From NCBI GenBank assembly GCA_013792075.1, contig VMSR01000084.1, positions 1 to 50,459 on the forward strand: DNA of 50,459 nt. Reading direction: 5' to 3'. Made by a program: the position numbers and the translations under genes. This DNA comes from Desulfobacula sp. (GTDB lineage Bacteria > Desulfobacterota > Desulfobacteria > Desulfobacterales > Desulfobacteraceae). Positions 1 to 7,747 of the stretch are shown here, piece after piece. The notes beneath the pieces are model-generated. The model searched no databases, was not told the origin of the DNA, and saw only the letters and a program-made list of their open reading frames with translations. Numbering within the stretch: the stretch's first letter is position 1; every line of letters begins with the position of its first letter.

Positions 1-2034
1 ATCCAGGGGATTGGACAGGGTCACAAAGGCAGAAAGCCCCTTGGCCGCAAGGATACTTGCAATGGCCTCCCGGGTTTCCGGCGCAAAATCTGCAAGTTCC
101 ATGGAAAAATCATCGGACTGGATGGAATCGGCCATGCCCACGGCTTCAAATCCTGCGCCGCTTAATGCGGCCAGCCGGTTGCCCCGGATGGGTTTCAGGC
201 TTAAGGTTCCAGACAAAAGCATGAGTTCCTGGAACTCGGAAAAATTTCTGGCCACAATGGCACCGGCCTGGGACACGCAGCTTTCACAGACCATGTAGTC
301 CCCGGCCAGGGATGCCGTGTGACTGCTGGTGGCAGCCTTTCCCTCCAGGGTCCTTCCGGCCTTGTAAAAAACCACTTCCTTTCCGGACAGGACTGCCCCT
401 TTGACAGCCTGGCAGAACATAAGCCCGTCCAGATCGTTAAATCCTTCGGCATAGACTGCGATCACATCCACCTGGTCGGAATCCTTAAAATAATGGACCA
501 TGTCTCCCAGGGTCAGGTCGGTCTGGTTGCCCATGGAGATCATATAGGCCGGCCGCAACTCCGGGCATTGATGGCTTCTGTGGAGCATGAAGGCCCCGCT
601 CTGGCTTATCAAAGCCGTCCTGTTTGCCTTGTCCGAGCGCATCTTGGGAAGCTTTTCTTCCGGTATAAACCAGGTATCGTAACACCCTGGCTTTGAGATC
701 ACGCCCATGCAATTTGCCCCGAGAAAGACCGGGCCACCCCCTTTCCCGGAAGGGTCAAGGCCATGGGCCGCATCAATTTGTGCCATAACCCCATCGGCCC
801 TGTCTTTACTACCCTGGGTCTCCCCCATGCCCCCGGGGATGAGCATGACGCTGTTGGCCGCATCCAGACGGATTACCTCTTCCACCAGATCCGGCACCTG
901 GGCCGCCCCTACGGCCACGATGAACAGATCGAGCTTTTCTTTGAGCATCCCAAGGCCGGCAAGGCATTTCACCCCGTCCAGTTTATCCTGTCCTTGCTTA
1001 AAGACAATGATATCTTCCCGGGCAAACCCTTCTGCCAAAATATTGTCCAGAATGATCCGCCCAAAATTCTTACGGGTGGCAGAGACACCGATGATCCCAA
1101 TTTTTTTAGGATGGAGCAGATGGTCAATCTTTACCACGGGCCGTTTCTCGGGCAGATTTGCGGCATGGCCGAACCGGCACATGCCGTCCAGGGGTACCAT
1201 GAGGTAATCAGTAAAAGCAAAGGGATTGATTTCCAGCTCTTCAATGACAAAGGGAGTGTTGGTGTTGGCCTGGGAATAAAAGTTACCGATGCGGACAAAA
1301 GATTCAAAGCATTCAATGAGCTGTTCGTCGGTGACAATGCGCCGCTGTCCCCGGGTCAGCCCGGCCAGCTTTTGATAGGAAATGGTCTGTTTAAACAGCT
1401 GGAAAAAACTTTGGCCATCGTTCATGGCCGTGGAGGCGGCCACAATGGCCTGGCCTTTTCTGAACCGCCTGGCATAAAGTTCCGTGTCTGTCCCTCCCAG
1501 GCCTGCACTGAGGATGGTGCCGAACTCCCGGGTATGGCGCAGTCCCACAATGAGTTCGTTGCCAAAGGTATCTGAATCCGGAGGCATGAACTGGACCTGA
1601 AGCACGCCCCTCACATCCCGGCTGACGGCTGCGGTCAGGGCATTGCCGGTCAGACCCTTATAATGAACCGGTGCCCCGTCCGGGTTCTGCTGAATCCAGG
1701 CCGCATATCTTTCAGGCACCTCATAAAACATCCGCCGGACAGCAGACCGGATCTGATTGGGTTCTTTTGTGACAATCCGCACCCCGCCCACCTCGGTCTT
1801 GTGTACAATAAAGGGAGAGACAATTTTCAATACCGCCTTTTCCCCCGGCAGGGCCATCAGCTGTTCATCGGAAGACCTTGCCCCCTTGGGGATAAAGCTG
1901 CTTTTGGGCGGTGTTTCCGCTCCGGATCGGGCCAAAAGGGAATAGACTTCATATTCATATAAAAAAGAGCGTCCTTCCTGGTCAGCCCGGGCAAAGGTAT
2001 CTGTAATACTGTCAAAATCGATCGGAATATCCAC
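1..2034 (-). CDS. Acyl-CoA synthetase (NDP-forming), beta-alpha domain order, 3' end cut by window edge
   Basis: Probably interconverts an acyl-CoA plus ADP/Pi with the free acid plus ATP (ADP-forming acetate-CoA ligase family). An open frame of about 678 codons runs off the left edge. The N-terminal ~250 residues are an ATP-grasp domain (LKIVSPFIVHKTEVGG). A CoA-binding Rossmann domain starts near residue 305 (KKIGIIGVS), followed by the succinyl-CoA-ligase-like part with ALISQSGAF and, near residue 570, SHTASLAG, whose His corresponds to the phosphohistidine of ACD enzymes. Most fused family members place the alpha part first; here ATP-grasp comes first. Start choice: an ATG at 2055 opens the frame just after a stop, but GGAGG lies five bases before the in-frame GTG at 2034, so GTG is preferred. 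No acetyltransferase domain is visible, though the C-terminus is missing. The family is clear; the substrate is not. Confidence 0.88.
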   Translation of the reverse strand, partial: MDIPIDFDSITDTFARADQEGRSFLYEYEVYSLLARSGAETPPKSSFIPKGARSSDEQLMALPGEKAVLKIVSPFIVHKTEVGGVRIVTKEPNQIRSAVRRMFYEVPERYAAWIQQNPDGAPVHYKGLTGNALTAAVSRDVRGVLQVQFMPPDSDTFGNELIVGLRHTREFGTILSAGLGGTDTELYARRFRKGQAIVAASTAMNDGQSFFQLFKQTISYQKLAGLTRGQRRIVTDEQLIECFESFVRIGNFYSQANTNTPFVIEELEINPFAFTDYLMVPLDGMCRFGHAANLPEKRPVVKIDHLLHPKKIGIIGVSATRKNFGRIILDNILAEGFAREDIIVFKQGQDKLDGVKCLAGLGMLKEKLDLFIVAVGAAQVPDLVEEVIRLDAANSVMLIPGGMGETQGSKDRADGVMAQIDAAHGLDPSGKGGGPVFLGANCMGVISKPGCYDTWFIPEEKLPKMRSDKANRTALISQSGAFMLHRSHQCPELRPAYMISMGNQTDLTLGDMVHYFKDSDQVDVIAVYAEGFNDLDGLMFCQAVKGAVLSGKEVVFYKAGRTLEGKAATSSHTASLAGDYMVCESCVSQAGAIVARNFSEFQELMLLSGTLSLKPIRGNRLAALSGAGFEAVGMADSIQSDDFSMELADFAPETREAIASILAAKGLSAFVTLSNPLD

Positions 2035-2055
2035 TGATTCCTCCACTCTTTCCAT

Positions 2056-2418
2056 AGGGGGGTGTTGATGTCAGGTTGACGGCACCCAAAAAAACGGAAG
2101 GGAACCCACGCCCATCATTAAAGTCATACTTTTGATACCATTCCCGGCAAGATATGTCAATATACACACGCCTCTCCCAATTTTTCAAACAGGACCAACC
2201 CGGAAAAAATGCGATATGCCAACACGGGATAAAATGAAATTCTAAGGATGGATTGTTTTTATAATATCCATGTGTTACCTATTGTGGTGGATTGACACTG
2301 ACCCTCGCAAAATACTGTCATGGAAAAACCCCGGGTTCCCACGCTTTCAGTATCCTTCCACCCAGCAGGTAATACCTTTTAGGGCCACAGCCTTTAACGA
2401 TCGCAAATGGAGGGTATC
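2056..2418. other. Divergent intergenic region between acyl-CoA synthetase and ABM protein
   Basis: About 360 bases without a gene. It holds the minus-strand promoter at 2132-2160 and a short inverted repeat, ATGGAT at 2248-2253 with ATCCAT at 2266-2271, around an A/T-rich loop. A plus-strand TTGACA at 2292 has only a badly spaced -10 (15 bases to TACTGT), so the promoter for the plus-strand genes is not clear. I see no RNA gene here. Confidence 0.4.
2132..2160 (-). promoter_or_regulatory. Sigma70-type promoter for the acyl-CoA synthetase
   Basis: Read on the minus strand, TTGACA (2160-2155), a 17-base spacer and TATCAA (2137-2132) with an upstream TG (extended -10). The predicted start near 2125 leaves a leader of about 90 bases before the GTG at 2034. 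Pattern match only. Confidence 0.55.
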
Positions 2419-2763
2419 ATGCTTGTAAAAGTCATCATCAAAAGAGACATAACCCCAAACAGGGAGAAAGATTTTTTTTCCCAGCTTAAAACGCTGCGTT
2501 TCAATGCAATGGATCAGAAAGGCTATATTTCAGGAGAGACGCTGATTTGTGCTGAAAACACAAACAAGGTGGTGGTGATCAGCCAATGGGAGACACTGGA
2601 AGACTGGAACAATTGGAAGACAAATAAAAAAAGAATCCAACTTGATGCCGGGCTGAGCGAACTCCAGGACAACCCGACCATTTATGAACCCTATGTTTTT
2701 GGCAAGTACAAGGCTGCCGCCGGACAAGGGTTTCCGCCCCCGCTCCAGCGGCAGCGTTCCTGA
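2419..2763 (+). CDS. Antibiotic biosynthesis monooxygenase (ABM)-domain protein
   Basis: A 114-residue protein with the small dimeric alpha-beta barrel pattern of ABM/YgiN-like proteins: a beta strand at the start (MLVKVIIKRDI), a helix with a phenylalanine-rich segment, a central strand (NKVVVISQWETLEDW) and a terminal strand (YEPYVFGKY). The last ~18 residues form a proline- and glutamine-rich tail. ABM-domain proteins include quinol monooxygenases and heme-degrading enzymes, but many have no known substrate. Start choice: ATG at 2419 follows GGAGGG by four bases; the ATG at 2407 overlaps that Shine-Dalgarno and is less likely. It is the first gene of a co-directional run with uspA and the deacetylase, 65 bases upstream of the former. 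Function unassigned. Confidence 0.75.
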   Translation: MLVKVIIKRDITPNREKDFFSQLKTLRFNAMDQKGYISGETLICAENTNKVVVISQWETLEDWNNWKTNKKRIQLDAGLSELQDNPTIYEPYVFGKYKAAAGQGFPPPLQRQRS

Positions 2764-2828
2764 CACGTTATGAATCTGAGTTACCAAAAGGCGCACCATA
2801 AACCGCTGACACAATCCAAGGATCCGGG

Positions 2829-3698
2829 ATGCCATTGATAAAAAAAATACTTTGTGCAACAGATTTGTCCGGATTTTCCGATGATCTGCTTTCCGCCTGC
2901 ATCGCGCTTTGTTTGCGGTTTGACGCTTCCTTGATTGTCTTTCATGCAGTACCGCCCCCCCACGGTTCAGTTGCCAGACAAATTGAATTTGAAAGGGGCG
3001 GCGAACGACGGGAAAAGATCTCTATTGCCCAAAAACAAATCAAAAAGACCATGGCGCATTTGGATATAAAATGGGAGTCAATCGTAACCTATGGCGATCC
3101 TGTGCTTGAAGCGGCAAAGGCTGCCGAAGAGGCCAACCCGGATATGGTCGTTGCCGCAAGCCATGGGTTATCTGTCTTCCAGCAGTTTTTTTTGGGGTCG
3201 GTCATAGGGCGCATGGCACAAACCATTTTACGGCCGCTCTTGGTGCTCCCCCCCGGCAACACCGTTTTTGATACCACCTGTCCCAAATTAAAATCTGCCC
3301 ATATCGTCATCGCCTGTGGCTTGACACCATCCGATGCAAGACTGAAAAAATATGCCGCAGCTTTTTCCGAAGGATTCAATTGGAAACTCCATTTGGTTCA
3401 TGTCATGGAATCTCCGGTGAACGAAAAGCTGATGGCGGTTCCTTTTGGGCGGTATGATGAAACCCAAAGGCTTTTGGAAGATAAAATAAAGACAAACCTC
3501 AACCGCCTGATGCCCGGCGAGGCCATCATTCTCCATGGCGTTCCCGGTGAAGCCCTGGCAGACTACGCAAGCCCCCATGGAATCGCGTTGATAATAGCCG
3601 GTGGGGATGCGCGCCCGGACGGAATCATCCCCACCACAAGTGCAACCTTGCTTCGGCACTTACCCTGCGCCGTGCTGATAATTCCCGTTAAACCTTAA
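2829..3698 (+). CDS. Tandem universal stress protein (UspA family)
   Basis: A 289-residue cytoplasmic protein of two fused Usp domains. Domain 1 (about residues 1-142) opens with KKILCATDLSGFSDD and ends with a nucleotide-loop-like segment, HGLSVFQQFFLGS, matching the G-x9-G-S part of the ATP-binding motif, then RPLLVLPPG. Domain 2 (about 155-289) is more diverged and ends CAVLIIPVKP, with a weak loop motif. Two-domain Usps bind ATP or AMP in at least one half and act in stress adaptation; the partner is unknown. It ends 17 bases before the deacetylase gene and is probably co-transcribed with it. Confidence 0.88.
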   Translation: MPLIKKILCATDLSGFSDDLLSACIALCLRFDASLIVFHAVPPPHGSVARQIEFERGGERREKISIAQKQIKKTMAHLDIKWESIVTYGDPVLEAAKAAEEANPDMVVAASHGLSVFQQFFLGSVIGRMAQTILRPLLVLPPGNTVFDTTCPKLKSAHIVIACGLTPSDARLKKYAAAFSEGFNWKLHLVHVMESPVNEKLMAVPFGRYDETQRLLEDKIKTNLNRLMPGEAIILHGVPGEALADYASPHGIALIIAGGDARPDGIIPTTSATLLRHLPCAVLIIPVKP

Positions 3699-3715
3699 CT
3701 TTTGGAAGGGGATAA

Positions 3716-4765
3716 ATGGCATTGAAAACCGGTATCGTAAAAGGGGATATCTTTTTAAGGCATATTCCGGGAGATGGATGCCCGGACATTCCCCAAAGGC
3801 TGAACAGTCTGTACCGAATGCTCAAGGATCCGGACATGAAGAATCTCTTTGTTGACGTGGTTCCCCAAAAAGCCCCAAAAGAGGACATGCTTTTGTTTCA
3901 CACCCCCGGGTATTTTGAAAAAATTGCTGAAACCAAAGGCAAAGACCCCATCGCATTTACGGCGGACACCCATGCCAGTGAACACAGTTTTGAGGCCGCA
4001 CTGTATGCCACAGGCGGGCTTTTGACCGCCATCACCCAGGTTGTGGCCAAAACCCTGGACAATGCCTTTGCCATGGTAAGACCCCCGGGGCACCATGCAG
4101 AAAAAAGCCGGGCCATGGGCTATTGCCTGTTTAATCATGTTGCCGTGGGGGCTTTTTTTGCCCGAAAACATTTAAACTTAAGCCGGATACTGATAATCGA
4201 CTGGGATATTCACCATGGAAACGGCACCCAGCATGCATTTGAAAAAGATCCCACTGTTTTATTTTTTTCCGTTCATCAGGCCGGTCTTTTCCCGGGCACG
4301 GGCAGTTTTACAGATACAGGTTCAGGTCCGGGAGAGGGATATACGATCAATCTGCCCCTTCCCAAAGGGTATGGCGATGCCGAATATACCGCCATTTTTG
4401 AGCGATTGCTCGGACCTGTGGCCCAACAATTTGCACCGGAACTGATTCTGGTTTCAGCAGGGTTTGATACCCACACGGATGACCCCATGGGGGGCATGCG
4501 CATGACAGCGGATGGGTTTGCAGGATTGACCGCCTCGGTAAAAAAAATAGCCGACAAGGTGTGCCAGGGAAAACTGGTGATGTCCCTTGAAGGGGGCTAT
4601 AACTGCGAGGCGCTTTCGACATCAATAAAAGCGGTGTTAAAAGAGATGGCGGGCATTACCTGCTGTGATGTCACTGCAATGGCGGCAAAAGCGGACAAAA
4701 AAAAAATGGCCCATGTCATTCGGCGCTGCACGGATGTACACAGGCATTATTGGAATTTTATTTAA
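3716..4765 (+). CDS. Histone deacetylase / AcuC-family zinc deacylase
   Basis: A 349-residue arginase-fold zinc hydrolase that should remove acetyl or other acyl groups from protein lysines or small amines. Diagnostic motifs are all present: RPPGHHAE with the His-His pair of the charge relay, DWDIHHGNGTQ with the Asp and His zinc ligands, SAGFDTHTDDPMGG with the second Asp ligand, and LEGGYN with the catalytic tyrosine. A Shine-Dalgarno GGAAGGGG precedes the ATG. Bacterial relatives such as AcuC deacetylate acetyl-CoA synthetase. Here an acyl-CoA synthetase lies a few genes away on the other strand, which makes regulation of acyl-CoA metabolism plausible but unproven. The family also includes acetylpolyamine amidohydrolases, so the substrate remains open. 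Confidence 0.92.
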   Translation: MALKTGIVKGDIFLRHIPGDGCPDIPQRLNSLYRMLKDPDMKNLFVDVVPQKAPKEDMLLFHTPGYFEKIAETKGKDPIAFTADTHASEHSFEAALYATGGLLTAITQVVAKTLDNAFAMVRPPGHHAEKSRAMGYCLFNHVAVGAFFARKHLNLSRILIIDWDIHHGNGTQHAFEKDPTVLFFSVHQAGLFPGTGSFTDTGSGPGEGYTINLPLPKGYGDAEYTAIFERLLGPVAQQFAPELILVSAGFDTHTDDPMGGMRMTADGFAGLTASVKKIADKVCQGKLVMSLEGGYNCEALSTSIKAVLKEMAGITCCDVTAMAAKADKKKMAHVIRRCTDVHRHYWNFI

Positions 4766-4787
4766 TGGGATAGAATCAAGGATCATC

Positions 4788-5132
4788 ATGAATAAAATCA
4801 AAATCATGGAAGCTGCGGTAAAAAAATGGCAACGTATTATCGACAAAAAAGGATCTGACGGCGGGGTATTGGATTGTCCTCCGTGCAGAATATATTATTT
4901 CACTATCTGCATCGGGTGCCCCATTGCCCAATATACAGGGCAAAAATTTTGCAAAGGCTCTCCCTATATTCCGTGGTTTCGGCACCAGCTGGAACAACAC
5001 GACAAACTGTTCAAAAAAATATATTGTCCGGAATGTGAAACCCTTGCCCGGGACATGCAGAATTTCATGAAAGAGATACGGGATCATCTGATAGAAAAGC
5101 AAGCGCAACAAGCAGGGACCAAAGAGTGCTGA
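4788..5132 (+). CDS. Small cysteine-rich protein with three CxxC motifs, unknown function
   Basis: A 114-residue soluble protein. Cysteines lie at 30/33 (CPPC), 41/44 (CIGC), 55, 80/83 (CPEC) and 114. The pattern CxxC-x7-CxxCP...FCKGSPY..W resembles a group of uncharacterised small bacterial and archaeal proteins and suggests a zinc site or Fe-S cluster. The rest is charged and helical. Start choice: ATG at 4788 follows AAGGA; the open frame continues upstream into the deacetylase gene, but no start there has a ribosome site. It sits 22 bases after the deacetylase stop and overlaps the next gene by seven bases, so it is translationally linked to both. Function not recognised. Confidence 0.75.
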   Translation: MNKIKIMEAAVKKWQRIIDKKGSDGGVLDCPPCRIYYFTICIGCPIAQYTGQKFCKGSPYIPWFRHQLEQHDKLFKKIYCPECETLARDMQNFMKEIRDHLIEKQAQQAGTKEC

Positions 5133-6661
5133 CCTCCGTAAAGCATGGCATGCTGATAAACACGCTGTTTTTTGCATATGTTTTCAGCCTGTGTGCCGCA
5201 GCTTTTTTTTTGTTTCGCAGAAAAGACAATACCTTTGCAGAATCCGCTTCATATGCCATTATCACGGTTTTTATGCTTTTGTCTTTTGTCCGTCAGGTAT
5301 CGTTTATAACAGGGTATCCCGCCATTTCAACAACAATAGAGTCTTTATTGCTATTGGCTTCCTTGGGTCTTATCACAAAAAATCGTTCCCATATTCCCTG
5401 CATATTTGCCACCTTAAAACGCTTTGGAGATACAAATCCCCTATCCTTCGCCTGTGTGGGGCTTTGTCTTTTATACATGGCAGTCCATGGGCTGTTGCCT
5501 TTCCCAAAAGAATTTCAGAATGAACTTTACACCCTGACCCTTTATACAAAGAACGGATTTTTCCCACTGGCCGAAGCTTCTGACTTCCCGGGTTTTTTAC
5601 CGGTGAATCATCTTTTTTTATTCAATAGTTTTCCGGGGCTTGGCCCCCATGCCGGTACGGGAATCTTTTGTTTTTTAGCCTATCTTTCCATAGGGTTTTC
5701 CACCTATGCCCTTGCCAGGCGATATTCATGGCAGACCACGGCCTTTACCACAACCCTTCTGGTCATGTCCATGCCCAGGCTTGTGGTCCAGGCAATCTAT
5801 CCGGGCACCCAGATCATATCTGTTGCAATTGCCTTGTTTTGTATTCTGGCCTTGTATCGATCCTGCGAGCTGCCAACCCTGACGGATCTTATCTTATTGA
5901 TCCTGGGATTGTTTTTCTCCATATCTGAAAATATTTCCAGCATGGTCTTTGCACCGATTCTTTTTGCACTGTCCTGTGTGGTTCTTTTCAGAAGACATGG
6001 CATTATGGAATGGAAGCGCCTCCTGGGTAAAAACAGGTACACCTTTTTGGCCATTGTGCCGGCCATGGTTTTCTCGCAATCCTGGCTTTTCTTGTCCAAT
6101 CACTTGAATAAAAAATTTTGGCCGGGCTTTTTTTCAACCACCCCCTTTAATCCGGATGGGATACAAGGCGCACTGGCAAATTTTATACGGCATCTGTTTG
6201 AAAGTTTTAATTCTGCAATGCCCATTGAACTTTTTTCCGACAAACTTTTTAAATGGAGCATGTCAAAAAACCTGGAATCCCTGTACGATTTTTCTGTCAT
6301 CCCCGTTTGGGGCAAAAGTGGCGCAAGCCAGGTCTTTCATTTGACCTGGAGCCCGGCCGGACTGTTTTCCTTCGGGCCTGCCGGGTTCTTTCTGGTGCTT
6401 CCGGCCCTGGTGTATGCCCTGGTAAAAGGCCCCAGAAGGCTAAAATCAGTTGCCATCGCCTTTTTTGTATATTTTTACCTGATCTCTTTGATACTGGCAT
6501 GGGCACCGGGCAGTGCGAAATTTTTCGAAATTTTTTACGTCTGTTCAGGGTTCAGTATTGCCTTTTTTTTCCCGCCATGGCGATTCACAAAAACAAAAAA
6601 ACAAATTTTCCAGACAGCGGGATGCGCTCTCTTGTTTTTAACACTTTTGGCGGCCTGGTAA
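5126..6661 (+). CDS. Polytopic membrane protein, possible GT-C-like, unknown function
   Basis: An integral inner-membrane protein of about 511 residues with roughly 11-12 hydrophobic segments spread over the whole length and short charged loops. One longer hydrophilic stretch, at about residues 325-405, contains aromatic residues. The overall shape resembles GT-C glycosyltransferases of the dolichyl-phosphate-sugar type, but I cannot identify a convincing catalytic DxD/ExD motif in the first loop, so this is only a guess. The start is GTG at 5126, overlapping the preceding stop, with AGGGA upstream; ATG at 5150 is the alternative. It ends a five-gene co-directional run and converges on the downstream oxidoreductase gene. 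Function unknown. Confidence 0.7.
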   Translation: MLTSVKHGMLINTLFFAYVFSLCAAAFFLFRRKDNTFAESASYAIITVFMLLSFVRQVSFITGYPAISTTIESLLLLASLGLITKNRSHIPCIFATLKRFGDTNPLSFACVGLCLLYMAVHGLLPFPKEFQNELYTLTLYTKNGFFPLAEASDFPGFLPVNHLFLFNSFPGLGPHAGTGIFCFLAYLSIGFSTYALARRYSWQTTAFTTTLLVMSMPRLVVQAIYPGTQIISVAIALFCILALYRSCELPTLTDLILLILGLFFSISENISSMVFAPILFALSCVVLFRRHGIMEWKRLLGKNRYTFLAIVPAMVFSQSWLFLSNHLNKKFWPGFFSTTPFNPDGIQGALANFIRHLFESFNSAMPIELFSDKLFKWSMSKNLESLYDFSVIPVWGKSGASQVFHLTWSPAGLFSFGPAGFFLVLPALVYALVKGPRRLKSVAIAFFVYFYLISLILAWAPGSAKFFEIFYVCSGFSIAFFFPPWRFTKTKKQIFQTAGCALLFLTLLAAW

Positions 6662-6706
6662 TCAAGTTTACGTGTTCAGAAGCGTCATCCCTTCAAGAAA
6701 ATTGAC

Positions 6707-7744
6707 CTAGCTTTCGCCGTTAATCCGGATAACCAGTTTACCGAAATTATGGCCTTCCAACAGGCCGATAAAAGCCATGGGTGCACTCTCCAACCCATCC
6801 ACTATCTGCTCACGGTATTGAATCTTCCCTGTGGCAAGCCATTGGGACATGTCCCCTGCAAATTCATTGTAGCGATGGCCATAATCATCAAAAATGATAA
6901 ACCCCTGGATCTTTATCCGCTTGACCAGAAGACTGCCCATGAGAAGGGACAGGCGATCGGGTCCGTCGGGAAGCTTTGTGGCATTGTACTGGGAAACCAG
7001 ACCGCACAAGGGAATCCTCGCCTTTGTATTGAGCAGGGGCAGGACCGCATCAAACACCTTGCCCCCGACACTCTCAAAATAGATATCAATTCCCCCGGGA
7101 CAGGCCTGGCCCAGCTGCAGGGCGAAATCCGGTGCAGTATGGTCCAGGCAGACATCAAAGCCCAGAACCTTTTTTGCATGGGTACACTTCTCACTGCCCC
7201 CGGCAACACCGACGACGCGGCACCCTTTTAATTTTCCGATTTGTCCCACCGTGGCACCCACAGGACCTGTGGCAGCAGCAACCACCAGGGTTTCTCCCTT
7301 TTTTGGCTGTCCGATATCCAATAACCCCATATAGGCGGTAAACCCCGGCATCCCCATTATTCCCAATGCATGGGAAGGATTTTGGGGACTCTTGCCCAAG
7401 AAGGTCAGGCCGGACCCGTCGGACAGTGAATACTCCTGCCAGCCGCCCTGGGCAAGCACCCAGTCGCCTTTCGTGTAATCCGGGTGACAGGATAGATCAA
7501 CCCTGCAAACCGTTGCCCCCACCATGACTTCATCAATTTTGACCGGTTCTGCATAGGAGGGCGCATTGCTCATCCTGCCCCGCATATAAGGATCCAGGGA
7601 AAGATAAATTGTGCGCAGCAGCACCTGGCCGTCACCGGGTTGGGGTATCGGTGTCTTCTCCAGGCGAAAATTTTCTAAAACCGGTGCGCCATGGGGACGG
7701 GACGCCAACACGATCCTGCGGTTTTGTTCTCTGTTTTGGCACAT
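6707..7744 (-). CDS. NADP-dependent MDR-type ene-reductase (CurA/YncB, prostaglandin-reductase family)
   Basis: A 345-residue zinc-independent medium-chain reductase that reduces alpha,beta-unsaturated carbonyls with NADPH. The N-terminal GroES-like part carries LSLDPYMRGRM. A Rossmann domain follows with AAATGPVGATVGQIGKLKG (coenzyme loop) and VVGVAGGSEKC. The C-terminus has FDDYGHRYNEF and GKIQYREQIVDGLE, typical of E. coli CurA and leukotriene B4 12-hydroxydehydrogenase. No catalytic or structural zinc cysteines are seen, as expected for this subfamily. It starts three bases after the stop of the upstream flavin-dependent ene-reductase, so the two are one operon. Natural substrate unknown. 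Confidence 0.9.
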   Translation of the reverse strand: MCQNREQNRRIVLASRPHGAPVLENFRLEKTPIPQPGDGQVLLRTIYLSLDPYMRGRMSNAPSYAEPVKIDEVMVGATVCRVDLSCHPDYTKGDWVLAQGGWQEYSLSDGSGLTFLGKSPQNPSHALGIMGMPGFTAYMGLLDIGQPKKGETLVVAAATGPVGATVGQIGKLKGCRVVGVAGGSEKCTHAKKVLGFDVCLDHTAPDFALQLGQACPGGIDIYFESVGGKVFDAVLPLLNTKARIPLCGLVSQYNATKLPDGPDRLSLLMGSLLVKRIKIQGFIIFDDYGHRYNEFAGDMSQWLATGKIQYREQIVDGLESAPMAFIGLLEGHNFGKLVIRINGES

Positions 7745-7747
7745 GAT

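Noticed and set aside
763-1575. Plus-strand open frame of 270 codons
   Set aside because: It is antisense to the acyl-CoA synthetase, whose motifs are all on the minus strand; the plus-strand product shows no recognisable family.
2292-2318. TTGACA with TACTGT as promoter of the ABM-uspA-deacetylase run
   Set aside because: The spacer is only 15 bases and the -10 is poor; no better pair was found, so the promoter is left open.
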